Shown here: piece after piece, positions 6,717 to 14,095 of the stretch
How the letters are laid out: each line of letters opens with the position of its first letter
How positions within the stretch are numbered: the first letter of the stretch is position 1
Source of the DNA: an uncultured Eubacterium sp.
GTDB taxonomy: Bacteria; Bacillota; Clostridia; Lachnospirales; Lachnospiraceae
NCBI GenBank assembly: GCA_910577295.1
Contig: CAJTLS010000034.1
Coordinates: 1 to 26,143, forward strand
Length of the DNA stretch: 26,143 nt
Reading direction: 5' to 3'
Program-made: the position numbers and the translations under genes
Notes under the pieces: generated by a model
Databases searched by the model: none
Seen by the model: the letters and a program-made list of their open reading frames with translations, nothing else
What the model was told of the DNA's origin: nothing

Positions 6717-7664
6717 TCAACGGATTGTCTGTATGGGAGTAGCCTGCGTGGTGGCTGTCTGCGTGGGACTTACCTGCACGGCGGAAGCAGATACGGCAGT
6801 CGGCGTAACGCTTGGCACAGGCGTTCCCTCTTTCTGCAATCCGCCTGACTGCGTTTCCACACTTGTGCGGCTTCCCTCGCTCATCCGCTGCGGCCGCGCC
6901 AGCGTCTGCAGGGCGCGCAACTGGTCTTTCATCTGGTTGAGGGTCGTCTGATTGCGAATTGCCACAACACCGACCAAAAGGGCAATCAAGGCAACCATCC
7001 CGATAATTCCATGCCCGATATGTGAATTTCTCCGCTCAAACTTCGTGCGGTTCTGCTCTTTTTCTCTCATAATTCCGCGTATATTGCGAACTACACGGTC
7101 GTCCTCCTGCTCTACGATATGTACATGACGATTATTCTCCCTTTCCATGTAACGAAGCATCTCCGGATTTTTTTCATAATAGATAAAATGCCCTTTCTGC
7201 TGTTCCAACTGTCCATTGCGGTAAATGAAAAAGCGGTCTTCTTTTTCCCTCTCGTCAAAAATAAAAAGAACTTTATCTCCTTTGCGGAAATTTGCCCGAT
7301 GTATTTCCAACAGGCGCGACGCGTGGTTGACGGAAAAACCATCTTCAAAATAGAACCAGCCGATAATTTCCAAATCAGTAAAGTTTTCTTTAATTTCCGA
7401 ATACACATTATCCCATACACCGGAAGTGAGTTCCGGCGTACTGCGGTTGGCAAAACCTTCGATTTCCACGATGCCCGAAATCTGATAAATCTTTTCCCCG
7501 TTATACATATAATAGTTGCCAAGCAAAACAGCCGCCTTTTCTTCCTTTCTACTCTGCTCTGCCAATTGTCTTGCAAACCGGATTACATAATCTTCAATAT
7601 ATATTCTGCCCCGCCCGGGTATCCCGCCAATCTGACGAACACTCTTTGGTCTTGTCCACTGCAT
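6717..7664 (-). CDS. Single-pass membrane protein with a degenerate MPN/JAB-like domain
   Basis: The 315-aa product has a globular N-terminal region (about residues 18-165), one membrane helix (217-236), a short coiled-coil-like stretch (about 238-256) and a Ser/Thr/Pro-rich C-terminus. Patterns such as AAVLLGN, IYQISGIVEIE, IIGWFYFED and KVLFIFDE follow the layout of MPN/JAB domains, but the catalytic H-x-H and Asp of JAMM proteases are absent (the GW position continues FYFED), so it is probably not a peptidase. The start at ATG 7662-7664 follows AGAGG by 7 nt; upstream in-frame starts overlap or precede the promoter. With no signal peptide, the MPN-like part is likely cytoplasmic and the Thr/Pro tail outside. 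It is transcribed alone. The fold assignment is by eye and moderate. Confidence 0.6.
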   Translation of the reverse strand: MQWTRPKSVRQIGGIPGRGRIYIEDYVIRFARQLAEQSRKEEKAAVLLGNYYMYNGEKIYQISGIVEIEGFANRSTPELTSGVWDNVYSEIKENFTDLEIIGWFYFEDGFSVNHASRLLEIHRANFRKGDKVLFIFDEREKEDRFFIYRNGQLEQQKGHFIYYEKNPEMLRYMERENNRHVHIVEQEDDRVVRNIRGIMREKEQNRTKFERRNSHIGHGIIGMVALIALLVGVVAIRNQTTLNQMKDQLRALQTLARPQRMSEGSRTSVETQSGGLQKEGTPVPSVTPTAVSASAVQVSPTQTATTQATPIQTIR

Positions 7665-7712
7665 ATTTAAACCTCTCTTTCCAAACGATTTCTTTTGATT
7701 CCTGTTAATCAT

Positions 7713-7740
7713 ATCATACAAAACGCGCGTATTTTGTCGA
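7713..7740 (-). promoter_or_regulatory. Candidate promoter of the MPN-like membrane protein
   Basis: TCGACA (7735-7740) and TATGAT (7713-7718) are 16 bp apart, about 50 nt before the chosen start. The spacer contains a small dyad (ACAAAA / TTTTGT around CGCGCG) that could be an operator. Confidence 0.45.
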
Positions 7741-7890
7741 TTGGACAACCAAAATTAATGAAAATTAAAGAATGTTTTGAGCAAAACTCGTACATACTTT
7801 TTTTAGAAATGATTGGAGGGTACAAAAACATTTTTTAACAAATTATTGGAACCCTCGAAGTGAAATAATGAAGTAGGAAAGGAACTAGCT

Positions 7891-8469
7891 ATGGTTCAGT
7901 ATTTTAATCCCGGTGACAATCAGTCACTATTAAATTTTGCAGACGCTTTACAACAGCTTGTAAAGAAAAATATAGAACAAAAAGAGGAGATTGTTCTCCT
8001 ATGTATCGGCTCCGACCGCGCTACCGGCGATTGTCTTGGCCCCATCATCGGCCATAAACTGCGCCACTACCAAACCCGCCCCCACAAAAAAAACTTCCAT
8101 ATTTACGGCACGTTAGAAAAACCAATCCACGCCAAAAATCTGGAAGCCACGTTACAAATTATTCAGTTATACCATCCCGACGCCCTTGTAATAGCTATCG
8201 ACGCCTCTCTTGGTATCGTCGACCATATCGGCTATGTCACTCTGGGAGAGGGTTCGCTCTCTCCTGGCGTTGGTGTCGCTAAAAATCTGCCTGCGGTAGG
8301 CGACATTTTTATTACCGGAATCGTAAACCTCTCCGGTTTTGGCAGCCAGATGCTGCTACAGACGACCCACCTCAACCTCGTTATGAAGCTTGCTGATTTT
8401 ATAACAATGGGACTCTACCGCTCGCTCCTGCGCTCAGAGTTCCGTCCTGCCCTCAAGCGCGCGGAATAA
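7891..8469 (+). CDS. yyaC: YyaC-type sporulation protein (GPR/HybD-like fold)
   Basis: The 192-aa protein has the motifs of the YyaC family: IGSDRATGDCLGP (about 39-51), YGTLEKPIHA, AIDASLG, SPGVGVAKNLPAVGD and ITGIVNLSGF. YyaC resembles the spore protease GPR and hydrogenase-maturation endopeptidases and is made in the forespore in Bacillus; substrate and activity are not established. The ATG at 7891 has AAAGGA 7 nt upstream. It stands alone on the plus strand and its last 36 bp overlap the end of recR on the other strand. Its presence argues for a spore-former. A convincing sigma-F or sigma-G promoter could not be fixed in the leader. Confidence 0.88.
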   Translation: MVQYFNPGDNQSLLNFADALQQLVKKNIEQKEEIVLLCIGSDRATGDCLGPIIGHKLRHYQTRPHKKNFHIYGTLEKPIHAKNLEATLQIIQLYHPDALVIAIDASLGIVDHIGYVTLGEGSLSPGVGVAKNLPAVGDIFITGIVNLSGFGSQMLLQTTHLNLVMKLADFITMGLYRSLLRSEFRPALKRAE

Positions 8470-9033
8470 GGTCATCTCATCAATAAACTCCAAGGCCCCG
8501 CCGACGGGAACCCCGCTGGCAATCCGCGTCACCTTAATGCCTGCCTGCTTGACGAATTTGCTAATCCATAAAGCAGTAGCCTCGCCTTCCACCGTGGAAT
8601 TTGTGGCAACGATGACCTCGCACACGTCTTCGCGCTGCAGCCGCTGCATCAGTTCCTTTAACTTCAGATTTTCAGGCTGCACGCCAACCATTGGATTGAC
8701 CGCGCCATGCAGTACATGATAGACGCCTTTATATTGTCTCGTCTTTTCATACGCTGCCAAATCGCTCGGCTCCTCTACTACCATAATCGTAGAGGTATCC
8801 CGCTTTTCATCGCTACAAATCTGACACAGCTCATGGTCGGACAAATTAAAGCATTCCTTACAAAAACAAATCTTCTTTCTCGCATTCAGAATGCTGTTTG
8901 CCAAATGCTCGACCCGCTTTTCCGGCAAATTCAGTATATGAAACGCCAAGCGCTGTGCCGATTTGGGGCCGATATTGGGAAGTCCTGACAATTCTTCAAT
9001 CAACGTTTGAATCGATTCACTGTAGTAATTCAT
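8434..9033 (-). CDS. recR: Recombination protein RecR
   Basis: RecR works with RecO (and RecF) to load RecA on SSB-coated gaps. The 199-aa protein has the N-terminal helix-hairpin-helix (LSGLPNIGPKSAQRLA, about 15-30), a C4 zinc finger (C58, C61, C70, C73) and a Toprim domain beginning near IMVVEEPSDLAAYE; length is exactly that of the family. The ATG shares its A with the TGA stop of the upstream YbaB gene, so translation is probably coupled; the nearest GGAGG is 12 nt away. It is last in pfkA-dnaX-ybaB-recR. Its 3' end overlaps yyaC by 36 bp and no hairpin terminator was seen. Confidence 0.97.
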   Translation of the reverse strand: MNYYSESIQTLIEELSGLPNIGPKSAQRLAFHILNLPEKRVEHLANSILNARKKICFCKECFNLSDHELCQICSDEKRDTSTIMVVEEPSDLAAYEKTRQYKGVYHVLHGAVNPMVGVQPENLKLKELMQRLQREDVCEVIVATNSTVEGEATALWISKFVKQAGIKVTRIASGVPVGGALEFIDEMTLFRALEGRTEL

Positions 9034-9383
9034 CAGAAAGGAAATCCTCCGCCCAGATTCAGACCGCCAGTCAACGCCTCCATAGATTTTGTGCTGTCCT
9101 CTTCCATCATGCGAAGAGCTTCATTGGTCGCCGCTACGATTAAATCTTCCAGCATTTCAATATCATCAGGGTCTACAACTTCTTCACTCAGTTTCACGGA
9201 TAAAATCTCTTTTTTGCCGGAAACTTTCACGGCAACAGCGCCTCCGCCGGCCGTCGCCTCATACTCTTTGTCTTCCATTTCTTTCTGTGTCTCTTCCATC
9301 TGACGCTGCATCTTCTGCGCCTGCTTCATTAAATTATTCATATTTCCCGGCATACCGCCCTGAAAACCGCCTCTTCTAGCCAT
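9033..9383 (-). CDS. YbaB/EbfC family nucleoid-associated protein
   Basis: The 116-aa protein has the family layout: a Gly/Met-rich N-terminus, a long charged helix with QAQKMQRQMEETQKEM, a central beta sheet with TAGGGAVAVKVSGKKEI, and a C-terminal Gly-rich tail. YbaB/EbfC proteins are dimeric DNA-binding factors almost always encoded between dnaX and recR, as here. The ATG at 9381-9383 follows AGGA by 8 nt, 18 nt after the dnaX stop. Function in replication restart or nucleoid structure is from the family, not from this sequence. Confidence 0.93.
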   Translation of the reverse strand: MARRGGFQGGMPGNMNNLMKQAQKMQRQMEETQKEMEDKEYEATAGGGAVAVKVSGKKEILSVKLSEEVVDPDDIEMLEDLIVAATNEALRMMEEDSTKSMEALTGGLNLGGGFPF

Positions 9384-9401
9384 ACTGCAATCCTCGCTTT
9401 C

Positions 9402-10979
9402 CTAATCTAATATTTCAATCTCTACATTTTTTATTATATTCCGCAACTCAGGAAACGCACTCATTTCCTGACGACTTTCCACATAACGGATATCCAGTGA
9501 AATTTCCTTTCCCGTCAGTTGCCCTGCTGCCTCAATTAATTCACTTTGATGTTCTTCACTCCTAAAATACTCTGCCGTGACTTCCTGTCCGAAAGCCATC
9601 ATCAGCTTTCCAGCGTCCGAGACCGACAGCCGGACGTCCGCAAGCATGCTGCGGCAGACCGGACTAACCCGCCCGAGAATCTGCTTCCAATTCTGTACGA
9701 CCGCCCGCACATCATCCGACACCGCCTCCGGTCGGATATCTTTACGCAATATCGGCGCCTCTTCCTTCGTCTCCGTATGCTGCTGCGCAGACACCGTCAG
9801 ATTACCGGAAGCCAGCGCCTCCTGAAGTTCCTCGTTCGTCTGCTCTATCGCACAAAGCCGCTGGACAAGAGAATCATAATCCTGTTCCATACGGGGACGG
9901 CACAATTTAATGAGAGCCACCTCCAGCATAATGCGCTTGTTATTTCCATATTTCATACGATTCGCAAGCTCGGATAAAATGCGAATATAGCGAAATATCA
10001 CCGGAAGTTCTATAATCTCCGCATACCGCTTCAATTCTTCTTTGTTTTCTGCCGACATATCGACTAACTGTTCCCCGTTGTCGGCAGTTTTCACTATAAG
10101 CATATTACGCAAATACCAAATAAATTCATTTACAAATTGCGTCAAATCTTTTCCTTGCTCTATCATATTGGCAACGATCTGTATAACGTCGTCCACACGG
10201 TTTTCCACTAGCGCTTCCATCAATTCATGGTACACTGCATGGTCTACCGCCCCCAAAACATTGAGGGCATTTTCAAATGTAAGTTTCTCCCCGAAATAAA
10301 AGGAAATACACTGTTCCAGTAAGCTCAAACCATCGCGCAGGGCGCCATCTGCCTGTCTGGCAATATAATTGAGCGCTTCCGGTTCCGCCTCCACATTTTC
10401 CCTTTCCAACAGTTCCTGCAGACGCGCGGCAATCTCATCGACACGAATGCGCTTGAAGTCATAGCGCTGGCACCGCGACAAAATGGTGAGCGGAATCTTA
10501 TGCGCCTCCGTCGTAGCCAGAATAAAAATCAGATATGCCGGCGGCTCCTCAAGTGTCTTTAGAAGAGCATTAAAGGCGCTCGTTGTCAGCATATGCACCT
10601 CGTCGATAATATACACCTTATAGCGTCCCTCCGCCGGTGAATACTGCACTTCGTCAATAACCTGACGAACATCGTCTACACGGTTATTGGAAGCCGCGTC
10701 AATTTCCACGACATTCATGGACGTATGCGCCTCAATCGCCTGACACATGGCACATGTCCCGCAAGGGCCCTGTGGACTTGGGTTCTCGCAGTTCACCGCT
10801 TTGGCAAATATTTTGGCAACCGTCGTCTTACCGGTGCCTCTCGTCCCACAGAACAAATAGGCATGTCCGATACGATTTGCTTTTATCTGGTTGCTCAGCG
10901 TAGTCACAATATGCTCCTGCCCTTTTACATCCGAAAAATCTTTCGGACGGTATTTTCTATACAAAGCCTGATACGACAT
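9402..10979 (-). CDS. dnaX: DNA polymerase III subunits gamma/tau
   Basis: DnaX is the ATPase of the sliding-clamp loader. The 525-aa protein has the Walker A loop GTRGTGKT (45-52), the DnaX zinc site (C64, C73, C76, C79), Walker B IIDEVH (124-129), sensor ATTE (155-158) and the SRC arginine finger (168-170), then the helical collar and a more variable C-terminal region. The length is a little below B. subtilis DnaX, within range. No A-rich slippery site like that of E. coli dnaX was seen, so a single product is expected. It starts 14 nt after the pfkA stop with GGGAGA 6 nt before the ATG, hence the same transcript as pfkA. Confidence 0.97.
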   Translation of the reverse strand: MSYQALYRKYRPKDFSDVKGQEHIVTTLSNQIKANRIGHAYLFCGTRGTGKTTVAKIFAKAVNCENPSPQGPCGTCAMCQAIEAHTSMNVVEIDAASNNRVDDVRQVIDEVQYSPAEGRYKVYIIDEVHMLTTSAFNALLKTLEEPPAYLIFILATTEAHKIPLTILSRCQRYDFKRIRVDEIAARLQELLERENVEAEPEALNYIARQADGALRDGLSLLEQCISFYFGEKLTFENALNVLGAVDHAVYHELMEALVENRVDDVIQIVANMIEQGKDLTQFVNEFIWYLRNMLIVKTADNGEQLVDMSAENKEELKRYAEIIELPVIFRYIRILSELANRMKYGNNKRIMLEVALIKLCRPRMEQDYDSLVQRLCAIEQTNEELQEALASGNLTVSAQQHTETKEEAPILRKDIRPEAVSDDVRAVVQNWKQILGRVSPVCRSMLADVRLSVSDAGKLMMAFGQEVTAEYFRSEEHQSELIEAAGQLTGKEISLDIRYVESRQEMSAFPELRNIIKNVEIEILD

Positions 10980-10993
10980 ACAAGTTCTCCCGT

Positions 10994-12067
10994 TTACACA
11001 CCAAAACTGATTCCCAGACTTTTTGCCTCCTGAATAATGGAAGATTCCGGGTCTACCATTTTTAGTTTTCCGGCAACATCCTCCAACGGAATCGGAATGA
11101 TTTCATCGTTTTTCAAACCTACCATATAGCCGTATCTGCCCTCTAAAATCAACTGGGCTGCTGCCGCGCCAAGACGGCTGGAAATGACGCGGTCATAAGC
11201 GCACGGACTTCCGCCCCGCTGCGTATGCCCCGGTACCGTAATACGAATCTCCTGCCCTGTCTTTTCCTCAATCTCGGCTCCTATTTTATAAGAAACACTC
11301 GGGTATGGATTATTCTTCAATTTTGCTTTCCGCTCCTTTTTTGTCAGGGCGGCGTCTTCCTTACTGATAGCTCCCTCCGCTACCGCCAGAATAGAAAAGC
11401 GTTTTCCGTCTTCCGTACGTTTTTGAATCGCATCTACAACCGCATCAATATCATAAGGTATCTCTGGAAGAAGAATTACGTCCGCCCCGCCGGCGATTCC
11501 CGCATGAAGCGTCAGCCATCCAACTTTGTGTCCCATTACTTCAACGATAAATACTCGCCCGTGAGAAAAAGCGGTGGTGTGAATACAGTCAATGGCACTT
11601 GTAGCGATATCGACCGCGCTTTGGAAACCAAATGTCATATCGGTTCCCCAAATATCATTGTCAATCGTCTTTGGCAATCCGATTACGTTACAACCCTCTT
11701 CCCGAAGCATATTAGCTGATTTTTGAGTGCCGTTTCCTCCTAAAATCACAAGACAATCCAATTTTAATTTCGAATAGGTATTCACCATGGCTCTTACTTT
11801 GTCCATCCCATTCTCGTCCGGTTTTCTCATATTTTTAAATGGCTGTCGGGAAGAGCCGAGAATCGTTCCGCCCTCCGTCAGAATACCCGAGAAATCCGAT
11901 GGTTTCATCTTTACATATTTCTCGTACATCAGCCCCTTATATCCATCCAGAATACCGATGATTTCCGTATCTTCATCCGCATTATATAATGTTTTCGCTA
12001 CTCCACGCATCGTAGCGTTCAGCGCCTGACAATCGCCGCCGCTCGTCAAAAAGCCTACTCGTCTCAT
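10994..12067 (-). CDS. pfkA: 6-phosphofructokinase
   Basis: The enzyme phosphorylates fructose 6-phosphate to the 1,6-bisphosphate in glycolysis. The 357-aa protein has SGGDCQALNA (9-18), GGNGT (110-114), PKTIDND (132-138) and the GHTQRGG segment of the PFK family. In E. coli PFK numbering, Gly104 (ATP type) is kept as G113, but Asp103 is replaced by N112 and position 124 is Lys (K133), a residue typical of PPi-dependent enzymes. I predict ATP use, but phosphoryl donor should be regarded as open. The ATG is preceded by AAAGGAG at 7 nt and a promoter at 12124-12152. It is the first gene of an operon with dnaX, ybaB and recR. Confidence 0.93.
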   Translation of the reverse strand: MRRVGFLTSGGDCQALNATMRGVAKTLYNADEDTEIIGILDGYKGLMYEKYVKMKPSDFSGILTEGGTILGSSRQPFKNMRKPDENGMDKVRAMVNTYSKLKLDCLVILGGNGTQKSANMLREEGCNVIGLPKTIDNDIWGTDMTFGFQSAVDIATSAIDCIHTTAFSHGRVFIVEVMGHKVGWLTLHAGIAGGADVILLPEIPYDIDAVVDAIQKRTEDGKRFSILAVAEGAISKEDAALTKKERKAKLKNNPYPSVSYKIGAEIEEKTGQEIRITVPGHTQRGGSPCAYDRVISSRLGAAAAQLILEGRYGYMVGLKNDEIIPIPLEDVAGKLKMVDPESSIIQEAKSLGISFGV

Positions 12068-12123
12068 ATACTAGCTCCTTTCGCACTTCTTTACTTAATT
12101 ATTTTATAGTTTCGTCTTTTATT

Positions 12124-12152
12124 AGTGTACCCCATTTCCATTTTTTAGGCAA
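12124..12152 (-). promoter_or_regulatory. Sigma-A-type promoter of pfkA-dnaX-ybaB-recR
   Basis: TTGCCT (12147-12152) and TACACT (12124-12129) are 17 bp apart on the minus strand, about 57 nt before the pfkA start. A tandem 8-bp repeat (AATCCGTG/AATCCGTA, 12158-12173) lies directly behind the -35. Confidence 0.6.
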
Positions 12153-12361
12153 GAAAAAATCCGTGAATCCGTACCGGCATTTTACACATTATGCTTCAAT
12201 TCGAACCGATTCGCAGATTTTTTTCTTATTCAACGTTATTTTCTGACAACACATTTGTCAAAGCGCATCATGGCAGTATCTAGGTAGAGGATGCTTCGGA
12301 AAGAGAAAGCTGCTTTTTCGTGAAACTGCACAAAATCCCTATTCGGAGCATAAAAATATAG

Positions 12362-12390
12362 TTGCATTTTTACCAGATTTATATTAGAAT
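12362..12390 (+). promoter_or_regulatory. Sigma-A-type promoter of the isomerase-kinase operon
   Basis: TTGCAT (12362-12367) and TAGAAT (12385-12390) are 17 bp apart. The transcript would begin near 12397 and carry a leader of about 107 nt with several hairpins. Confidence 0.6.
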
Positions 12391-12411
12391 GAAAGTACTG
12401 ATTTTGTTTCT

Positions 12412-12455
12412 AGGCGCTTGATCTTTTAAGCGCTTATGCGCCTGATTATTCAGGC
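12412..12455 (+). promoter_or_regulatory. Multi-state hairpin leader of the sugar operon
   Basis: Four segments can pair in competing ways. A (12412-12419) pairs with B (12428-12435) over 8 bp including one G.U. C (12440-12445) pairs with D (12450-12455) over 6 bp across a TTAT loop. Alternatively A (12412-12417) pairs perfectly with 12438-12443, or B with 12438-12441. No U-run follows, so if functional it would act on RNA stability, translation or as a protein binding site rather than as a simple attenuator. Confidence 0.45.
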
Positions 12456-12503
12456 ACAATCACACGAACATAATTTTAGAATGAAAGGATGGTTTACAAA
12501 AAA

Positions 12504-14003
12504 ATGAGTATGACAAATAACATGCCAAAAACAAAAATCGGAATTGTTGCAGTAAGCCGTGACTGTTTCCCTGAGTCACTTTCTGTAAACAGAAGAAAAG
12601 CTTTAGTAGAAGCTTACAAAAAGAAATATGACGCAGCCGACATCTATGAATGTCCTATTTGTATCGTAGAGAGTGAGATTCACATGGTTCAGGCTTTGGA
12701 AGACGTTAAGAAAGCTGACTGTGATTCCTTAGTTGTATATCTTGGTAACTTTGGACCGGAAATTTCCGAGACACTTCTTGCTAAACATTTCGACGGTCCT
12801 GTAATGTTCTGCGCAGCAGCCGAAGAATCTTATAAAGATAATGGTTTGATTCAGGGCCGCGGCGATGCATACTGCGGTATGTTGAACGCAAGTTACAACT
12901 TGAAGTTGAGAAATATCCGCGCTTACATACCAGAGTATCCGGTTGGAACCGCTGAAGAATGTGCCGATATGATTAATGAGTTTGTTCCGATTGCCCGCGC
13001 TATCGTAGCATTGAACAACTTAAAAATTATCAGCTTCGGCCCTCGTCCTCTTAACTTCCTTGCTTGTAACGCTCCGATTAAGCAGCTTTACAACATGAAT
13101 ATTGAAATTGAGGAAAACTCCGAACTCGACCTGTTTGAAGCTTTCAACAATCATGCAGGAGATGCACGTATTCCAGAAGTTGTTGCTGATATGGAAAAAG
13201 AACTAGGTGTTGGTAATAAGAAACCGGAAATCCTTGAAAAGCTTGCACAGTATGAGCTGACTCTTCTTGACTGGATTGAAGATCATAAAGGATATCGCAG
13301 ATATGTTGCTATTGCCGGCAAATGCTGGCCTGCATTCCAGACACAGTTCGGTTTCGTTCCTTGCTATGTAAACAGCCGTTTGACAGCAAAAGGTATTCCG
13401 GTATCCTGTGAGGTTGATATCTACGGTGCACTTTCCGAGTTTATCGGTACCGTTGTTAGTCAGGATGCGGTTACTCTTCTGGATATTAACAACTCCGTAC
13501 CAGCCGACTTGTATGAAGAAGATATTAAAGGTAAATTTGACTATACTTCTACGGATGTATTCATGGGCTTCCACTGCGGAAATACTGCTTCCAGCAAACT
13601 TTCTTTCTGCGAGATGAAGTATCAGATGATTATGGCAAGAACTCTTCCAGAAGAAGTTACAAACGGAACTCTGGAAGGCGACATCATTCCGGGAGACATT
13701 ACATTCTTCCGTCTCCAGAGTACAGCCGATGCAAAAATTCGCGCTTACATTGCACATGGTGAAGTTCTTCCTGTTGCTACACGTTCATTCGGCGCTATCG
13801 GTATTTTTGCCATTCCTGAGATGGGACGCTTCTACCGCCATGTATTGATTGAGGGCAACTACCCACACCACGGTGCCGTTGCATTCGGACATTATGGCAA
13901 AACCTTATATGAAGTATTCAAATATATCGGTGTTCCGGTAGACGAAATCGGATACAATCAGCCAAAGGGCATGCTCTATAAGACAGAGAACCCATTTGCA
14001 TAA
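12504..14003 (+). CDS. L-fucose/L-arabinose isomerase-fold sugar isomerase
   Basis: The roughly 499-aa protein belongs to the FucI/AraA fold: an N-terminal Rossmann-like region (KIGIVAVSRDCFPESL, later VVYLGNFGPE) and a C-terminal half with the probable metal ligands Glu303 (CEVDIYGA), Asp327 (LDINN) and a His in GNYPHHG (455/456). These enzymes interconvert aldoses and ketoses with Mn2+. The substrate cannot be read from the sequence; the xylulokinase gene next door suggests that the product is D-xylulose or a similar ketose. Start: ATG at 12504 is 11 nt after GGATGG; an upstream in-frame ATG (12489) and a downstream one (12510) are possible. Codon choice resembles that of the ribosomal protein genes, suggesting strong expression. 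A similar length and fold would also fit a true FucI, though without a fuculokinase neighbour. Confidence 0.78.
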   Translation: MSMTNNMPKTKIGIVAVSRDCFPESLSVNRRKALVEAYKKKYDAADIYECPICIVESEIHMVQALEDVKKADCDSLVVYLGNFGPEISETLLAKHFDGPVMFCAAAEESYKDNGLIQGRGDAYCGMLNASYNLKLRNIRAYIPEYPVGTAEECADMINEFVPIARAIVALNNLKIISFGPRPLNFLACNAPIKQLYNMNIEIEENSELDLFEAFNNHAGDARIPEVVADMEKELGVGNKKPEILEKLAQYELTLLDWIEDHKGYRRYVAIAGKCWPAFQTQFGFVPCYVNSRLTAKGIPVSCEVDIYGALSEFIGTVVSQDAVTLLDINNSVPADLYEEDIKGKFDYTSTDVFMGFHCGNTASSKLSFCEMKYQMIMARTLPEEVTNGTLEGDIIPGDITFFRLQSTADAKIRAYIAHGEVLPVATRSFGAIGIFAIPEMGRFYRHVLIEGNYPHHGAVAFGHYGKTLYEVFKYIGVPVDEIGYNQPKGMLYKTENPFA

Positions 14004-14035
14004 AGAAAACATTTGTTTAATTATTAAGAATAATC

Positions 14036-14067
14036 TGAAAAGCGGCTCGTTGACGGGTCGCTTTTCA
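14036..14067 (+). other. Intercistronic hairpin between isomerase and xylulokinase genes
   Basis: A 14-bp stem (14036-14049 with 14054-14067, two G.U pairs) closes on a TTGA loop. It is followed by A-rich sequence, not a U-run, so termination is unlikely; it may protect the upstream message from 3' decay and so set the isomerase:kinase ratio. Confidence 0.55.
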
Positions 14068-14095
14068 AAAATAGAAAGAATAAAGGAGAACACAT

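Larger units (their letters stand above)
12068..12503. other. Divergent regulatory spacer between pfkA and the sugar operon
   Basis: No gene is supported in these 436 bp. Besides the two promoters listed separately, the stretch holds a perfect dyad TGACAA-5 nt-TTGTCA (12244-12260), whose right half can be read as a -35 with a weak -10 (TATCTA, 12277-12282) 16 bp on. It also has a direct repeat TTAGAATGAAAG (12384-12395 and 12476-12487). A hairpin-rich leader occupies 12412-12455. The middle part, 12174-12360, is otherwise featureless. Confidence 0.6.

Noticed and set aside
7765..7800. Sigma-G/sigma-F-like promoter for yyaC (GAAT ... CATACTT)
   Set aside because: Only about four of six -35 positions fit and spacing is uncertain; too weak to list as a feature although a forespore promoter is expected.
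9402..10979. Programmed frameshift in dnaX producing a separate gamma subunit
   Set aside because: No A-rich slippery heptamer with a following hairpin was seen in the minus-strand reading frame.
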